From JAPOXR01 sp965219635 (GTDB lineage: Bacteria; Pseudomonadota; Alphaproteobacteria; Rhodobacterales; Rhodobacteraceae), in contig OZ244783.1 in the NCBI GenBank assembly GCA_965219635.1, positions 3,100,001 to 3,164,000 of the forward strand: DNA of 64,000 nt, given 5' to 3'. The position numbers and the translations under genes were made by a program. Below are positions 1 to 8,843 of this stretch, piece by piece. Each line of letters begins with the position of its first letter. Position 1 is the stretch's first letter. The notes beneath the pieces were generated by a model. It searched no databases. It was not told the DNA's origin and saw nothing but the letters and a program-made list of their open reading frames with translations.

Positions 1-141
1 GGCAGCGCCGAGGAGAACGGTATGCGAAAGCGCCGCCCCGAAGAATGACATGCGGCGCCAGACAACGAAGCAACCTACCGGCCCGGAAGCAAGCGCCACT
101 CCAATGCCTCCGGCCAAGGCGCGCAGAAAGAAGTCCTCCAA
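1..141 (-). CDS. znuB: Zinc ABC transporter permease ZnuB (N-terminal fragment)
   Basis: Only the first 47 codons are present; the gene runs off the left edge. The reading frame begins at a TTG at 141, 11 bases beyond the znuC stop, and reads LEDFFLRALAGGIGVA, then GPVGCFVVWRRMSFFGAALS, then HTVLL. This matches the N-terminus of ZnuB/ABC-3 family permeases, where the WRRMSFFGAALSH segment is strongly conserved. It would be the inner-membrane channel working with the ZnuC ATPase and the divergently encoded periplasmic ZnuA. The TTG start follows from the frame and spacing after znuC; no ATG lies in the gap. Identity is firm; everything past residue 47 is unseen. Confidence 0.85.
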   Translation of the reverse strand, partial: MEDFFLRALAGGIGVALASGPVGCFVVWRRMSFFGAALSHTVLLGAA

Positions 142-152
142 ACTTTCAGCCT

Positions 153-944
153 CTATCCGTGACCGGGAATCGGCTTGCCTGACGCGTCGTGCCGATGGTC
201 ATGGGAATGCGCGTAAACGGCAAGCGACTTGCAAACATCCGGGCCGAATAGTGCGGCGAATTCGGGCTCGTTCATGATCGAATGCGGATGGCCGGTGCAG
301 CACACATGGCGATTTAGGCAAACTACCCGGTCGGTCGCCGCCATGACCAGGTGCAGATCGTGGGAGACCATGAGAACCCCGCAGCCCTGGCTGTCCCTGA
401 TGTCTGCGACCAACCTGTAGAGATCGCTCTGGCTGGCAATGTCCACTCCCGCAAGTGGTTCGTCGAGAACCAGGAGTTCGGGTTCGCGCAGGAGTGCCCT
501 GGCCAACAGCACCCGTTGCATTTCACCGCCAGAAATGGCCGCCAGCGGGTGGCCAAGGATGTTTCCTGCACCCACGGCCTCCAGCAGCGACTCCAGCTTC
601 CGCGATGTGGCAGGCGTACTCAGAGTCAGGAAGCTCTGAACGTTTAGCGGCAGTGTCCGATCCCGATGCAAGTGCTGCGGCGAAAAACCGACAACCAGCC
701 CCGGCTTGCGTTTGACAGTCCCCGAGTCAGGACGGGCAAGTCCGAGCAAGACCCGGACGAGTGTCGACTTCCCTGCGCCATTCAAGCCGACAACTGTCAC
801 GATTTCGCCAGCGCGGACGGCAATGTCGACTGAATCCAGAACAATCCGTGATTCAATTTGAAAACCGACTGCCCGAGCTTCGACGAGGATCTCGGCTTGG
901 TCGAAGTTCCTGCGGGAAGGCTGTTGATCGGCACGTTCTGTCAT
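153..944 (-). CDS. znuC: Zinc ABC transporter ATP-binding protein ZnuC
   Basis: A 263-residue ABC ATPase energising zinc uptake. Walker A GLNGAGKS is at about 53-60, the signature SGGEMQ near 138-143, Walker B LLVLDEP near 157-163 and the H-loop histidine near 195. The C-terminus has a short His-rich tail (AHSHDHRHD), common in zinc importers. It is followed within 11 bases by znuB and diverges from znuA. The frame stays open far upstream of 944 (to 1283), but that extension overlaps znuA and has no domain homology, so the ATG at 944 just before the first beta strand is preferred. Zur control is expected for the family; I did not find a convincing Zur box. Confidence 0.9.
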   Translation of the reverse strand: MTERADQQPSRRNFDQAEILVEARAVGFQIESRIVLDSVDIAVRAGEIVTVVGLNGAGKSTLVRVLLGLARPDSGTVKRKPGLVVGFSPQHLHRDRTLPLNVQSFLTLSTPATSRKLESLLEAVGAGNILGHPLAAISGGEMQRVLLARALLREPELLVLDEPLAGVDIASQSDLYRLVADIRDSQGCGVLMVSHDLHLVMAATDRVVCLNRHVCCTGHPHSIMNEPEFAALFGPDVCKSLAVYAHSHDHRHDASGKPIPGHG

Positions 945-1214
945 TGCGATTCCGTAAATGATCAAGCCATATATTTCTTCTTGGAGATTTTGCTCCAACT
1001 CACTGCAAAACAGGAGGTCGATATGCGATCTTGCAATTCTACCCGCCTCGGCTCGGGACAAAAAGCCGACAGTTGCCGCTGCCAGGTTGCAGCCAATGGA
1101 TTGCGTGCAATCAGCACGCGTCACCGGGCAAGTTGCGTGCAGCAAAGCCGGGTTCAAGGACTTCAGACTGCCCCGGAAATTGCGGAAGAGCTTCCGAGAC
1201 GTGCTCGAAGCGCA

Positions 1215-2345
1215 ATGAAACGGCTCTTTGGCCAAGTTGCTGCCGTGTTCATTGGTATGGCATCCGGTGTGGCATTTGCACATGACGTATCACCGGATGT
1301 GGTGGTCAGCATCAAGCCCATCCACTCGCTTGTTGCCGGGGTCATGGGCGATACGGGTTCACCGAAGTTGCTGCTCGAAGGAGCGGCATCTCCGCATACC
1401 TACCAGATGCGGTTCTCGGATGCCCAGGCACTCAGCAACGCCGATGTGGTCTTCTGGATTGGCGGCAATCTGGAGACCTTTCTCGAGCGCCCGATTCAAA
1501 ACCTGAGCGCAGACTCCCTGGTGGTGACACTCGAGGATGCTTCAGGCATCCATCTGCTGCGCAATCGCGAGGGCGGCATCTGGTCCAACGGGGACGAGGC
1601 TGACGGTCATGAAGATGAGCACGGCCACGACGATGAGTCCGGTCATGACGCCAGGGAAGAAGATGATCATGAAGACGATCACCATGAAGGCGAAGACGAC
1701 CACGCCGATGAGCATGATCACGACGCCAAGGAAGAGGATGATCACGAAGACGATCACCATGAAAGCGAAGACGGTGATGATCATGAGGGTGAAGACGGCC
1801 ACACCGATGAACATGGCCACGACCATGGCGAATACGATCTGCATCTCTGGCTGGATCCAGACAACGCCATCCGGTTTGTCGGGATTGTTGCAGACACCCT
1901 CAGCCGGGTAGATCCTTCACACGCTGAATCCTACATGGCCAACGCAAACGAGATGCGCAGCAAGATGACTGAAGCGGTGGCCGCGATGGAGAGTAGGCTT
2001 GCCTCTGTAAGGGATCGCCGCTTCATCGTGTTCCACGACGGTTACCAGTACTTTGAGGAGTATTTCTCACTCGCATCGGCAGGCTCAGTTGTTGTTGACC
2101 CTTCCCGACCTCCTGGAGCCAGACGCATCTCCGAGCTTCGCCAGGCCCTGGCCGAACACGGTGTGATTTGTGTGTTCACTGAACCCCAGTTTGAACCTGA
2201 CCTGGTTCAGACAATCATCTCAGGAACTGGTGTGAAGACAGCGGCGCTTGATCCGCTGGGCGCCGAAATCGAGGCCGGACCTGATGCCTGGTTTGAAATC
2301 ATGAACGGATTGGCAGACTCGATTGCAGGCTGTCTTGCCGACTGA
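1215..2345 (+). CDS. znuA: Periplasmic zinc-binding protein ZnuA
   Basis: A 376-residue cluster A-I metal receptor that captures zinc in the periplasm for ZnuBC. The start at 1215 puts a clear signal peptide first (MKRLFGQVAAVFIGMASG, cleavage after AFA near residue 22). Metal ligands of the family are visible: the His in SPHTY near 61, the His in HLWLDP near 210 and the His in VFHDGYQYF near 274. Residues about 132-204 form a long Asp/Glu/His loop typical of ZnuA but unusually long and internally duplicated. A strong ribosome site (AGGAGG, 1012-1017) precedes an in-frame ATG at 1023, which would add 64 residues before the signal peptide; I judge 1215 more likely on topology, but it lacks a clear Shine-Dalgarno. 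Confidence 0.88.
   Translation: MKRLFGQVAAVFIGMASGVAFAHDVSPDVVVSIKPIHSLVAGVMGDTGSPKLLLEGAASPHTYQMRFSDAQALSNADVVFWIGGNLETFLERPIQNLSADSLVVTLEDASGIHLLRNREGGIWSNGDEADGHEDEHGHDDESGHDAREEDDHEDDHHEGEDDHADEHDHDAKEEDDHEDDHHESEDGDDHEGEDGHTDEHGHDHGEYDLHLWLDPDNAIRFVGIVADTLSRVDPSHAESYMANANEMRSKMTEAVAAMESRLASVRDRRFIVFHDGYQYFEEYFSLASAGSVVVDPSRPPGARRISELRQALAEHGVICVFTEPQFEPDLVQTIISGTGVKTAALDPLGAEIEAGPDAWFEIMNGLADSIAGCLAD
1644..1793 (+). repeat. 75-bp tandem duplication in the znuA His-rich loop
   Basis: Two consecutive 25-codon units inside znuA (about 1644-1718 and 1719-1793) both encode a segment of the form HDA(R/K)EEDDHEDDHHE followed by (G/S)ED. The DNA copies differ at scattered, largely synonymous positions, so the duplication is not very recent. 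It lengthens the zinc-buffering loop of the periplasmic receptor. Confidence 0.7.
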
Positions 2346-2742
2346 TTACGGTCAAACTTGAAGACATGATCGACCGGGCGGTACTGGTTCCGCCCGGTCG
2401 TACTGACGCCGGCCGGACCGCTGGCTGGCTTGTCCGGGATTGCGTGCCGGCCGGCAATCCGGATTTTGCGCTACGGGTAATTCTCTCAGACAGGTGCCCA
2501 TTTCCGACGGCGCGGTTATTGACATCTTCCCATGCCAAGTGAGAGGAAACCCTGAAGCTCAAGGGACCTCGCCCTGCCGGCGCTTCAACGGAGGATCAGG
2601 ATTTTTTCCGCTCAAGCACAGACGATCGGTATCGGGGCACGATGCCGCGCTCTTTGATCATGGCGCGCCAGAACCAACCGGGTCGGGGATTCCCCAGAGT
2701 TCCCCGAATGCCTGAATTCCCAAAAACCACCGGATCGTCCCG
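2346..2742. other. Intergenic region between znuA and the TRAP operon
   Basis: About 400 bases without a supported gene. Besides the terminator-like stem at 2371-2400 it holds a second inverted repeat, GGATTGC (2437-2443) against GCAATCC (2454-2460), with a GCCGGC palindrome in the loop. Short open frames here have no recognisable domains. The promoter for the TRAP genes presumably lies in the right half, but I see no convincing -35/-10 pair. Confidence 0.4.
2371..2400 (+). terminator. Hairpin downstream of znuA
   Basis: A perfect 11-bp inverted repeat (CGACCGGGCGG / CCGCCCGGTCG) with an 8-base loop lies 25 bases after the znuA stop. No U-tract follows, so it is either a weak intrinsic terminator or a 3'-end stabilising stem. 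Confidence 0.5.
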
Positions 2743-4800
2743 ATGACCCGGTCTCTGGACAGCCGGTTGGCCGATGCGCTCTCGGCAGTGTTTGCCGTCA
2801 TTATTCTTGTTTATGCGGCTTCAGGACCACTTGGCGAACTGGTCAGATGGCTCATTGAATCCACCACCAGCGGTTTCGAGGAATTGTCGCGGCGCGACCA
2901 GAGGCTCCTGCTACGAAACCACTGGCTTGGCGCAAGCTTCCGCGCCGTCGAGCGCGGTTTCCTGCTGCCTACCGGGCTGATACTCGGTCTTCCGATCCTG
3001 TTCTCCTTCGTAATCTGCCTGCTGACACTCCCTGCCGAAGCTTCCGGGCGCTGGGCAAACCGGCTGCTGGCTTGCGTGACCATCGGGACGATCGCCCTGT
3101 GGATCACGGCCCTGTTCTCAATCGACGCAGGCCTCTTGCCCCGGGCCCGCTCCATCGACTACCTGCTGTTCCCGGTTGCCACAGCAGTGACCCTGTATTT
3201 GACGTGGCGCCATTTCGGCAGCTTCATCGTTGCCTTCTGCCTGTTCTGGATTGTCTATTTCTTCGTGCGCGGCCACCTCCCGGACTGGACAGGCGTCTTT
3301 GCAGGCTCGGAAGCCACCTTTGCCCAGAACCTCCGGTCCATGGTCCTGAACTTCTGGTCCCAAACGGGCGGCATATTCGGGCAGCCGCTTCAGGTCGTGT
3401 CCGGCAATGTTCTGATCTTCATCGTCTTCGGCGCCGTGTTGATGGCCTCGGGAGCCGGAGACCTGCTGATGAGGGTCGCCAACCGCCTGACAGGAGGACT
3501 GACCGGCGGAGCCGCCCATGCAGCGGTCGCATCCTCGGCGCTGTTCGGCACACTCTCAGGCGCCGCAATCTCCAACGTCGTTTCAACTGGCGTCATGACC
3601 ATACCGGTCATCAAGAGGTCGGGCTTCAAACCGGCCTTCGCTGCTGGTGTCGAAGCGGCTGCATCAACTGGCGGTCAGTTGATGCCTCCGGTCATGGGTG
3701 TTGTTGCGTTCTTTGTGGCGGGCCAGATCGGCCTTGAGTACCGCTATATCGTCGTCGCTGCGATTGTGCCGGCCATCTTCTATTACTTCTCGACATTCCT
3801 GACTGTGTATTTCGAGGCCTGCCGCCTCGGCATTGGCCCGCTTCCCCGGGAGGAACGGCCGCCCCTCACGGCAACCGAACGCAGGCAGTGCCTGGTGTTC
3901 ATCATTCCACTGGCCGTGCTGAGCTACTTCCTCTTTGTTCAGCCATCGGTGCCGAAAGCCGGATTCTATGGGTTCATTGCCGCGCTGGCGAGTGCACTGG
4001 CGCTATTTCCGGAATTCAGGTCCGTGGAACGCGTCTATCGTGCCCTGGCCAGGGCAGGGAAGATGGCGGCTGTCATCATAGTGATCGTGGCGGCAATCGG
4101 CCTCATTGTCGGGCTGATACAGGTATCCGGATTCACGGGGCGGCTGTCCCTGTTGCTGACACAACTGGCCTCGGGTCCATTGTTGCTGACCCTCGTGGTT
4201 GTGGCATTGGGCGCCATAGTACTGGGAATGGGACTGCCGCCCGGTGCCACCTACTTCATCATTGTGATCGCACTGAGTTCAGGCATTGAAGCGGTTGGAA
4301 TACCACAACTGACCCTGCACCTGTTTGTGGTCTTCTTTGCGGTAATTTCGACTGTCACACCGCCCGTTGCGCTCGCGGCATTTGCCGCCGCTCCGATTGC
4401 CGGGGCGCCGCCCATGCAAACCGGGCTGCAGGCGGCCAGGCTTTCACTGGCAGGATTCATCATCCCGTTCATCATCGTCTATCACCCGGCGATGATCTAC
4501 AAGCTGCAGGTGCTGTTCGAGTGGTTCGGCGGCGAGCCTGTAGACTCCGCGGCAATGCTGGACATCTCGACGATCAGCTGGGGCGAATTCGGCTGGGTCA
4601 TCATCGCTACTGCAATCTCGATCTGGTTGCTGACCTCGGCTCTGACCGGCTTCGAACGACATCCGCTGCGCCTGTACGAGCGCCTCGTCCGCACGGCAGC
4701 TGCCATCGGGCTGCTGGTGCCCATCCCTCTCATATCGGTTCCCGCATTGCTAATTTCCATGGTTGCAGTTATCGCCCACAGATTCCGCCGTCCGGCGTAA
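2743..4800 (+). CDS. TRAP transporter fused permease (4TM-12TM)
   Basis: A 685-residue polytopic membrane protein of the fused small-plus-large TRAP permease type that partners TAXI receptors. The N-terminal third has about five hydrophobic helices (DctQ-like part); from about residue 215 begins the DctM-like part, with conserved TRAP segments such as VFGAVLMASGAGDLLMRVAN, GGAAHAAVASSALFGTLSGA and GMGLPPGATYFIIVIA. It would move an organic acid or similar solute using an ion gradient. The TAXI receptor gene follows 68 bases downstream on the same strand, so the two form one transporter operon. Substrate cannot be read from sequence; TAXI systems are poorly characterised. Confidence 0.88.
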   Translation: MTRSLDSRLADALSAVFAVIILVYAASGPLGELVRWLIESTTSGFEELSRRDQRLLLRNHWLGASFRAVERGFLLPTGLILGLPILFSFVICLLTLPAEASGRWANRLLACVTIGTIALWITALFSIDAGLLPRARSIDYLLFPVATAVTLYLTWRHFGSFIVAFCLFWIVYFFVRGHLPDWTGVFAGSEATFAQNLRSMVLNFWSQTGGIFGQPLQVVSGNVLIFIVFGAVLMASGAGDLLMRVANRLTGGLTGGAAHAAVASSALFGTLSGAAISNVVSTGVMTIPVIKRSGFKPAFAAGVEAAASTGGQLMPPVMGVVAFFVAGQIGLEYRYIVVAAIVPAIFYYFSTFLTVYFEACRLGIGPLPREERPPLTATERRQCLVFIIPLAVLSYFLFVQPSVPKAGFYGFIAALASALALFPEFRSVERVYRALARAGKMAAVIIVIVAAIGLIVGLIQVSGFTGRLSLLLTQLASGPLLLTLVVVALGAIVLGMGLPPGATYFIIVIALSSGIEAVGIPQLTLHLFVVFFAVISTVTPPVALAAFAAAPIAGAPPMQTGLQAARLSLAGFIIPFIIVYHPAMIYKLQVLFEWFGGEPVDSAAMLDISTISWGEFGWVIIATAISIWLLTSALTGFERHPLRLYERLVRTAAAIGLLVPIPLISVPALLISMVAVIAHRFRRPA

Positions 4801-4868
4801 GTTCCGCCCTGTCCGGGCGGCCGGACAGGTGGCAAAACCATGAACTGGAATGTCAGGGAGTTAACCGG

Positions 4869-5843
4869 ATGCGCAAACTCGCAATTGCCACAGCCGCCAC
4901 CATAGGCGTCGCCGCTGGTGCTGTCGCACAAGAAACCACATTGAAGATGGCCACAATCGCGCCCAGCCTCGGCCAGGCGGTCACCATGGCCACATTCGCC
5001 AACATAGTCACGGACAATCTCGACGATATTTCCATTGAGGTCGCCGCTGGCGGCGCTGCGACCCTGCACATGATGGAGGTCGCCAAGGGCAATCTCGACA
5101 TGTCAATGACATCGCCGGTCGTCGCAAATCTGATGGCTGCCGGACGGGCGATGTACGCCAATGAACCGGATGCTCCGCAGCTTGCCGAGAATCTGGATCT
5201 GCTGATGTGGTTCCCCTACGGCGCGTATCATTTTGCGGTTCGCGCCGACAGCGACATTGAGACGCTCGACGATATTGAAGGTGCAACCGTCTTTCTTGGA
5301 CCACAGGGTGGCGGCGCCTATAACGCTGCGCGTGGCTGGATCGAGGCAACCACTGGCCTGGTCGTCGGCGAGGATTATGAGTCCATCACCGCAAACTGGC
5401 AGACTGGGCATCAGGCGTTTCTTGATGGCAAGGTGGATGTCTACACCATCGGGTGCCTCGACCCATGCGGCCAGTTCATTCAGTTCACCGAGACCGAGGA
5501 ACTGAGGTTCATCGGTCCTGAAAGTTCCGAGGGCGAAGGCGTAGACAAATGGCTGGGCCAATTCCGATACCGCGAGGACATTCCAGCCGGTTCGTACGAA
5601 GGCCAGATGAATGACGGGCCTGTGACATCCTTTGGCACATCGGTAGGAATTGCCGTACGCGGAGATCTTGACGAGGATACGGTTTATCGCGTGACCAAGG
5701 CCTTCTGGGACAACCTGGATCAGGTTACTTCGGAAGCACCTTGGGCCAAGGCACTTTCAATCGATTTTGCTGTCAGAGCGCAGGGCGTCATCAAGCTGCA
5801 TCCGGGCGCAGAACGCTACTATCGGGAAGCAGGCGCCATTTAG
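4869..5843 (+). CDS. TAXI family TRAP transporter solute receptor
   Basis: A 324-residue periplasmic binding protein. It begins with a signal peptide (MRKLAIATAATIGVAAGAVA, cleavage about 20) and continues with the TAXI-type fold: an early segment LKMATIAPSLGQAV and a middle FLGPQGGGAYNAARGWIEAT, typical of the family. The start at 4869 has GGGAG about 8 bases upstream. Its position directly after the fused permease makes it that transporter's receptor. Two Cys (in GCLDPCG) about the middle could form a disulfide. The ligand is not predictable from this sequence. Confidence 0.85.
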   Translation: MRKLAIATAATIGVAAGAVAQETTLKMATIAPSLGQAVTMATFANIVTDNLDDISIEVAAGGAATLHMMEVAKGNLDMSMTSPVVANLMAAGRAMYANEPDAPQLAENLDLLMWFPYGAYHFAVRADSDIETLDDIEGATVFLGPQGGGAYNAARGWIEATTGLVVGEDYESITANWQTGHQAFLDGKVDVYTIGCLDPCGQFIQFTETEELRFIGPESSEGEGVDKWLGQFRYREDIPAGSYEGQMNDGPVTSFGTSVGIAVRGDLDEDTVYRVTKAFWDNLDQVTSEAPWAKALSIDFAVRAQGVIKLHPGAERYYREAGAI

Positions 5844-6232
5844 GAACTTCAGAGGAGCCGGGCGTTAGCGATCTTTGACGATCACCCCGCCCGGTTTCCC
5901 TACGGGTGCCGATTGCACTAACGCACAGCTTTTCGTTTCCGGAAAAGCTTAAGCCGGGAACCAACCTACGGGTGAAACTCCGCCCTTTGACGCTTTCCGG
6001 ATCACGCGTGGCTCCATCGGAGGGGGATGTGTGGTTCTTCACCGTGCATGACAACGAAAGACGGGTTGCGTGCACGGGCCGTTCGCAAAGTTGATGGCGG
6101 GCGCGAATTTGCGTTTCTATTGGCCATGCCGATCAGACGGAGGCATTGCCGGCAAATGAGCCATTGGAATTGGTTCCGGAGCCCCCAGCACATGTCCACC
6201 AGAGATAGCAGTCCAGCAACGGAGCTTGAGCA
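5844..6232. other. Intergenic region before the AlbA_2 protein
   Basis: Apart from the candidate terminator at 5858-5897 I see nothing identifiable in these 390 bases: no RNA gene, no convincing ORF, no repeat. A GGAG eight bases before the ATG at 6233 is the ribosome site of the next gene. Confidence 0.4.
5858..5897 (+). terminator. Candidate terminator after the TAXI gene
   Basis: CCGGGCG (5858-5864) pairs with CGCCCGG (5888-5894) followed by TTT; the intervening bases contain a smaller GATC-based pairing. Located 15 bases after the stop codon, it probably ends the TRAP operon. Confidence 0.5.
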
Positions 6233-7471
6233 ATGAAACGGAAGGAATTGCTCGAACTCGTCACCAATCACGAAAATCTGGGCGTGGTGTTCATGCGCGA
6301 CGATGTCAATCCCGATATGGTTGCGAAAGAGATGTCTGCCCTCTTGAACAAGGATGGCGGCGTGATCTTGCTGGGCATCGAAAAAGACCAGCAAATCTGC
6401 GGTCTGACCAAAAGCCGCGAGGAAGTTGAAGAGTGGGCGTTGAATATCGCCCAAAACAGCCTTCAACCATCGTGCATTCCAGTGTGGACCAGCACCACAT
6501 TGCCTGGCGGTGCCGTAGTGGGCGCCGTCAAACTTCGTCGGGACGTTCTGGGCAAACCGCATAAGGCAAGACAACGGGGAGCGTGGGTCACGTTCACTCG
6601 GACAGGGACGACTACACGTGAAGCAACGCGGGAAGAGGAAGCCAGACTCTACGAGGCCGCCCAGTTCAGCCGCTATGAATTGAAGGCTGTACAGGGCATC
6701 GGGATGTCCGGCTTGGACCAGCAACGCGTGCGGAACTACTACCGGGATGTAATTAAGAGGTCGGTGCCAGCCCGAAAAGATGCGGAGGGTTGGCGAATGT
6801 TGCTCCTGAACTCGGATCTGCTGGTTGAGGAATACGGCGAGCTTGCCGCATCGGTCGCTGGTGTATTGCTTTTCGGCGAAGATCCCAATCGTCGGCTGCC
6901 CCAGGCTGGCGTGACAGCAGTTGCCTTTCCCGGGCCCGAAAAAGACTACAATACTGTCGATGAAGAGATAATTCGTGGACCGCTGACACCACTCATTTCC
7001 AAGCGCGGCGAAGTTTTGGCAAAGGGAGTGATCGACCGCACGGTGGAATTTGCTGCGCGCAATATGGGCACCATTGCCTGGCTGGAAGGCGGTCGAAGGC
7101 AACGCAAGAAGGAATACCCGATCGAAGCGGTGCGGGAAGCAATTGTAAACGCTGTCGCACATCGTGACTATGCCCGCGAGGGGACCGATGTTGAAGTGTC
7201 TCTATACAGTGACCGGCTGGAGGTCATTTCACCTGGGCGGCTCCCGAATGGTGTCACCGTAGCGAAAATGCGGGAAGGCGTGGTCCGGGCTGCCCGCAAC
7301 GGCTTGTTGAAGGATATTCTGCGCGACTACGGATATATTGAACACTTCGGAATGGGCGTTCGTAACCGGATAATTGAGTCCATGCGGCGCCACAACCAGA
7401 CCGAACCGGATCTGATCGAACAGGATGATCGCTTCACCGTCAGGCTCTGGAAGTCCCGAAGCAAATCATGA
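6233..7471 (+). CDS. AlbA_2 / HATPase_c_4 domain protein (putative ATP-dependent regulator)
   Basis: A 412-residue protein with the architecture of the 'RNA-binding domain/ATP-binding' Schlafen-AlbA_2 family. Residues about 1-130 correspond to AlbA_2 (segment MSALLNKDGGVILLGIEKDQ is characteristic), and about 285-410 to a GHKL-like ATPase end (EAVREAIVNAVAHRDY and later EHFGMGVRNRIIE). The usual acidic ExxxxEFK motif at the very N-terminus is not obvious here. Such proteins are commonly annotated as transcriptional regulators or found near defence and toxin genes; no precise reaction is established. It sits alone, convergent with the Xre-RES toxin-antitoxin pair 240 bases away. Confidence 0.75.
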   Translation: MKRKELLELVTNHENLGVVFMRDDVNPDMVAKEMSALLNKDGGVILLGIEKDQQICGLTKSREEVEEWALNIAQNSLQPSCIPVWTSTTLPGGAVVGAVKLRRDVLGKPHKARQRGAWVTFTRTGTTTREATREEEARLYEAAQFSRYELKAVQGIGMSGLDQQRVRNYYRDVIKRSVPARKDAEGWRMLLLNSDLLVEEYGELAASVAGVLLFGEDPNRRLPQAGVTAVAFPGPEKDYNTVDEEIIRGPLTPLISKRGEVLAKGVIDRTVEFAARNMGTIAWLEGGRRQRKKEYPIEAVREAIVNAVAHRDYAREGTDVEVSLYSDRLEVISPGRLPNGVTVAKMREGVVRAARNGLLKDILRDYGYIEHFGMGVRNRIIESMRRHNQTEPDLIEQDDRFTVRLWKSRSKS

Positions 7472-7713
7472 GGAGATGACTCTTCGGATCTTGCAACAGG
7501 GCGCCGATGGATCATTCGAGCAAACGAATGCTTGCTGACCGGTTGGACCAGCAGTCCACCCCAACCTGAGCCAGTCCAACGATACCGGACCGCGCGAGTC
7601 CTTTCCGGAAAGTGCGAAAGGCGTCTACCAATCGCCGAAGATGGGAAGTTCTCCATATGGCAAGGGCGTGCCAAATGCCCAATTCAATCGACGCGGCATG
7701 CCGAATGGAGACC

Positions 7714-8406
7714 TCACATGTAAGACTCTTCCAGTTCGACCTGCGGGTCGGGCGATCCCGACCAGGTGAATCTATAGCGGGCGCTCCTGCGAACATTTGC
7801 GACGAGCGCAGGCCGGAAACATGCAACGCAGACTCCACCCGTCTGCCGCACGCTGGGATAGAGGATTCCACATGACTGTTCTCGAAGCAGTCTGGTCCCA
7901 AGAGCTTGGGAGTCGACGTAGCTGTTCGGGTCAAGGCACTTTTCATATTCGCTGTCTTCCCCAATGTCGTGATAGTCCCCTGCGAAGTCCGCCAGATAGT
8001 CGTCGTAGGTGACGCTTTCTTTTGTCCAGTCGATTTCTGCGAGCTCGACCGACTTGTGCCACGCCACCTCGGCTTGCGATGTTCCGAGTTCGAAACCGGC
8101 ATACCAGGCACCGCGGTCCGGGCCATTGAACCGGCTGCCGAGCGGGTGAGCATGCGTAAAGGCTGCATTGATAATGCGGAAATTGGGCACACCGGACACT
8201 AGCTCGTCGATGCCGATGCCAGGAAATCTGTCGTTCTCGCTCAACAGACGATCATTGGTCGCGTGGTCCAGGTCAAAGATGCCTCGAAGATGATTATCGT
8301 CTTCGGCGATCCGGACGAGCACACTTTCCCCGCCCGGACAGTATTTGGATGGAATGAGCCGGTGCGTATCAAGCTGCCGGACATTGGTGATAGCTGGCCC
8401 GCTCAA
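7714..8406 (-). CDS. RES domain toxin
   Basis: A 230-residue RES-family protein. Family hallmarks are present: the Arg in GSRFNGPDRG with a following WYAG, the Glu in SQAEVAWHKS, and the later S/G/YPS pattern in QSCGILYPSVRQTGGVC. Characterised RES toxins (for example MbcT) degrade cellular NAD+. The ATG at 8406 overlaps the stop of the upstream antitoxin gene (8403-8405) by the ATGA arrangement, so the pair is translationally coupled. Catalytic residues look intact, so activity is likely, though not demonstrable here. The gene ends facing the AlbA_2 gene. Confidence 0.85.
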   Translation of the reverse strand: MSGPAITNVRQLDTHRLIPSKYCPGGESVLVRIAEDDNHLRGIFDLDHATNDRLLSENDRFPGIGIDELVSGVPNFRIINAAFTHAHPLGSRFNGPDRGAWYAGFELGTSQAEVAWHKSVELAEIDWTKESVTYDDYLADFAGDYHDIGEDSEYEKCLDPNSYVDSQALGTRLLREQSCGILYPSVRQTGGVCVACFRPALVANVRRSARYRFTWSGSPDPQVELEESYM

Positions 8407-8840
8407 AGGCTGCCACGCCTGGCGTCAAGGAGTCTGCGTACCGTCGCGAATGCGGGCAACCCTCCCCGAACAAGATACTCTGCTGGCGTCATTCCGGCGA
8501 AAATCCTGTTCCTGTTTGGCAACTGCATCCATCGGTCCGCCAACTCTTCACTGTAGAGAATGTTCAGTGCCTTGAAGATGCCGATCAGATAGGAAATGCG
8601 GCGTAGCTTGTCTTCCTCTAGTGTCCGTCCTTCTCCCCTCTTCAGCGTGTAGTAGGCGCCGTTCGACACGCCTCCAAGCAGCCGGCGGGCATCGTGGTCA
8701 CGCATCTTCCAGTTTGCCATGATATTGAAAAAGGCACGTACGGCGTCCGGACTGAGCCGCTGCCGCTCATCTTGATCGGAAAGATCAATTAGCGGAGCGA
8801 CCTCGTAACGGCCGACCGGGTAGGTTCTCTTGAGGGGCAT
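8403..8840 (-). CDS. Xre/MbcA/ParS-type antitoxin
   Basis: A 145-residue DUF2384-family protein immediately upstream of the RES toxin. An N-terminal helical HTH-like part (about 35-85, including LLGGVSNGAYYTLKRGEG) is followed by the MbcA/ParS C-terminal segment (FAGMTPAEYLVRGGLPAFAT, then VRRLLDARRG), which in known complexes plugs the toxin active site. It should neutralise the RES protein and repress the operon through the repeat-rich promoter at 8844-8889. Order antitoxin-toxin and the 4-base overlap are standard for this module. Confidence 0.85.
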   Translation of the reverse strand: MPLKRTYPVGRYEVAPLIDLSDQDERQRLSPDAVRAFFNIMANWKMRDHDARRLLGGVSNGAYYTLKRGEGRTLEEDKLRRISYLIGIFKALNILYSEELADRWMQLPNRNRIFAGMTPAEYLVRGGLPAFATVRRLLDARRGSL

Positions 8841-8843
8841 TTT

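Noticed and set aside
945..1214. Zur box between znuC and znuA
   Set aside because: No palindromic AT-rich site of the expected form could be recognised by eye.
945..1283. Long N-terminal extension of znuC
   Set aside because: It overlaps znuA and its signal peptide and has no ABC or other domain.
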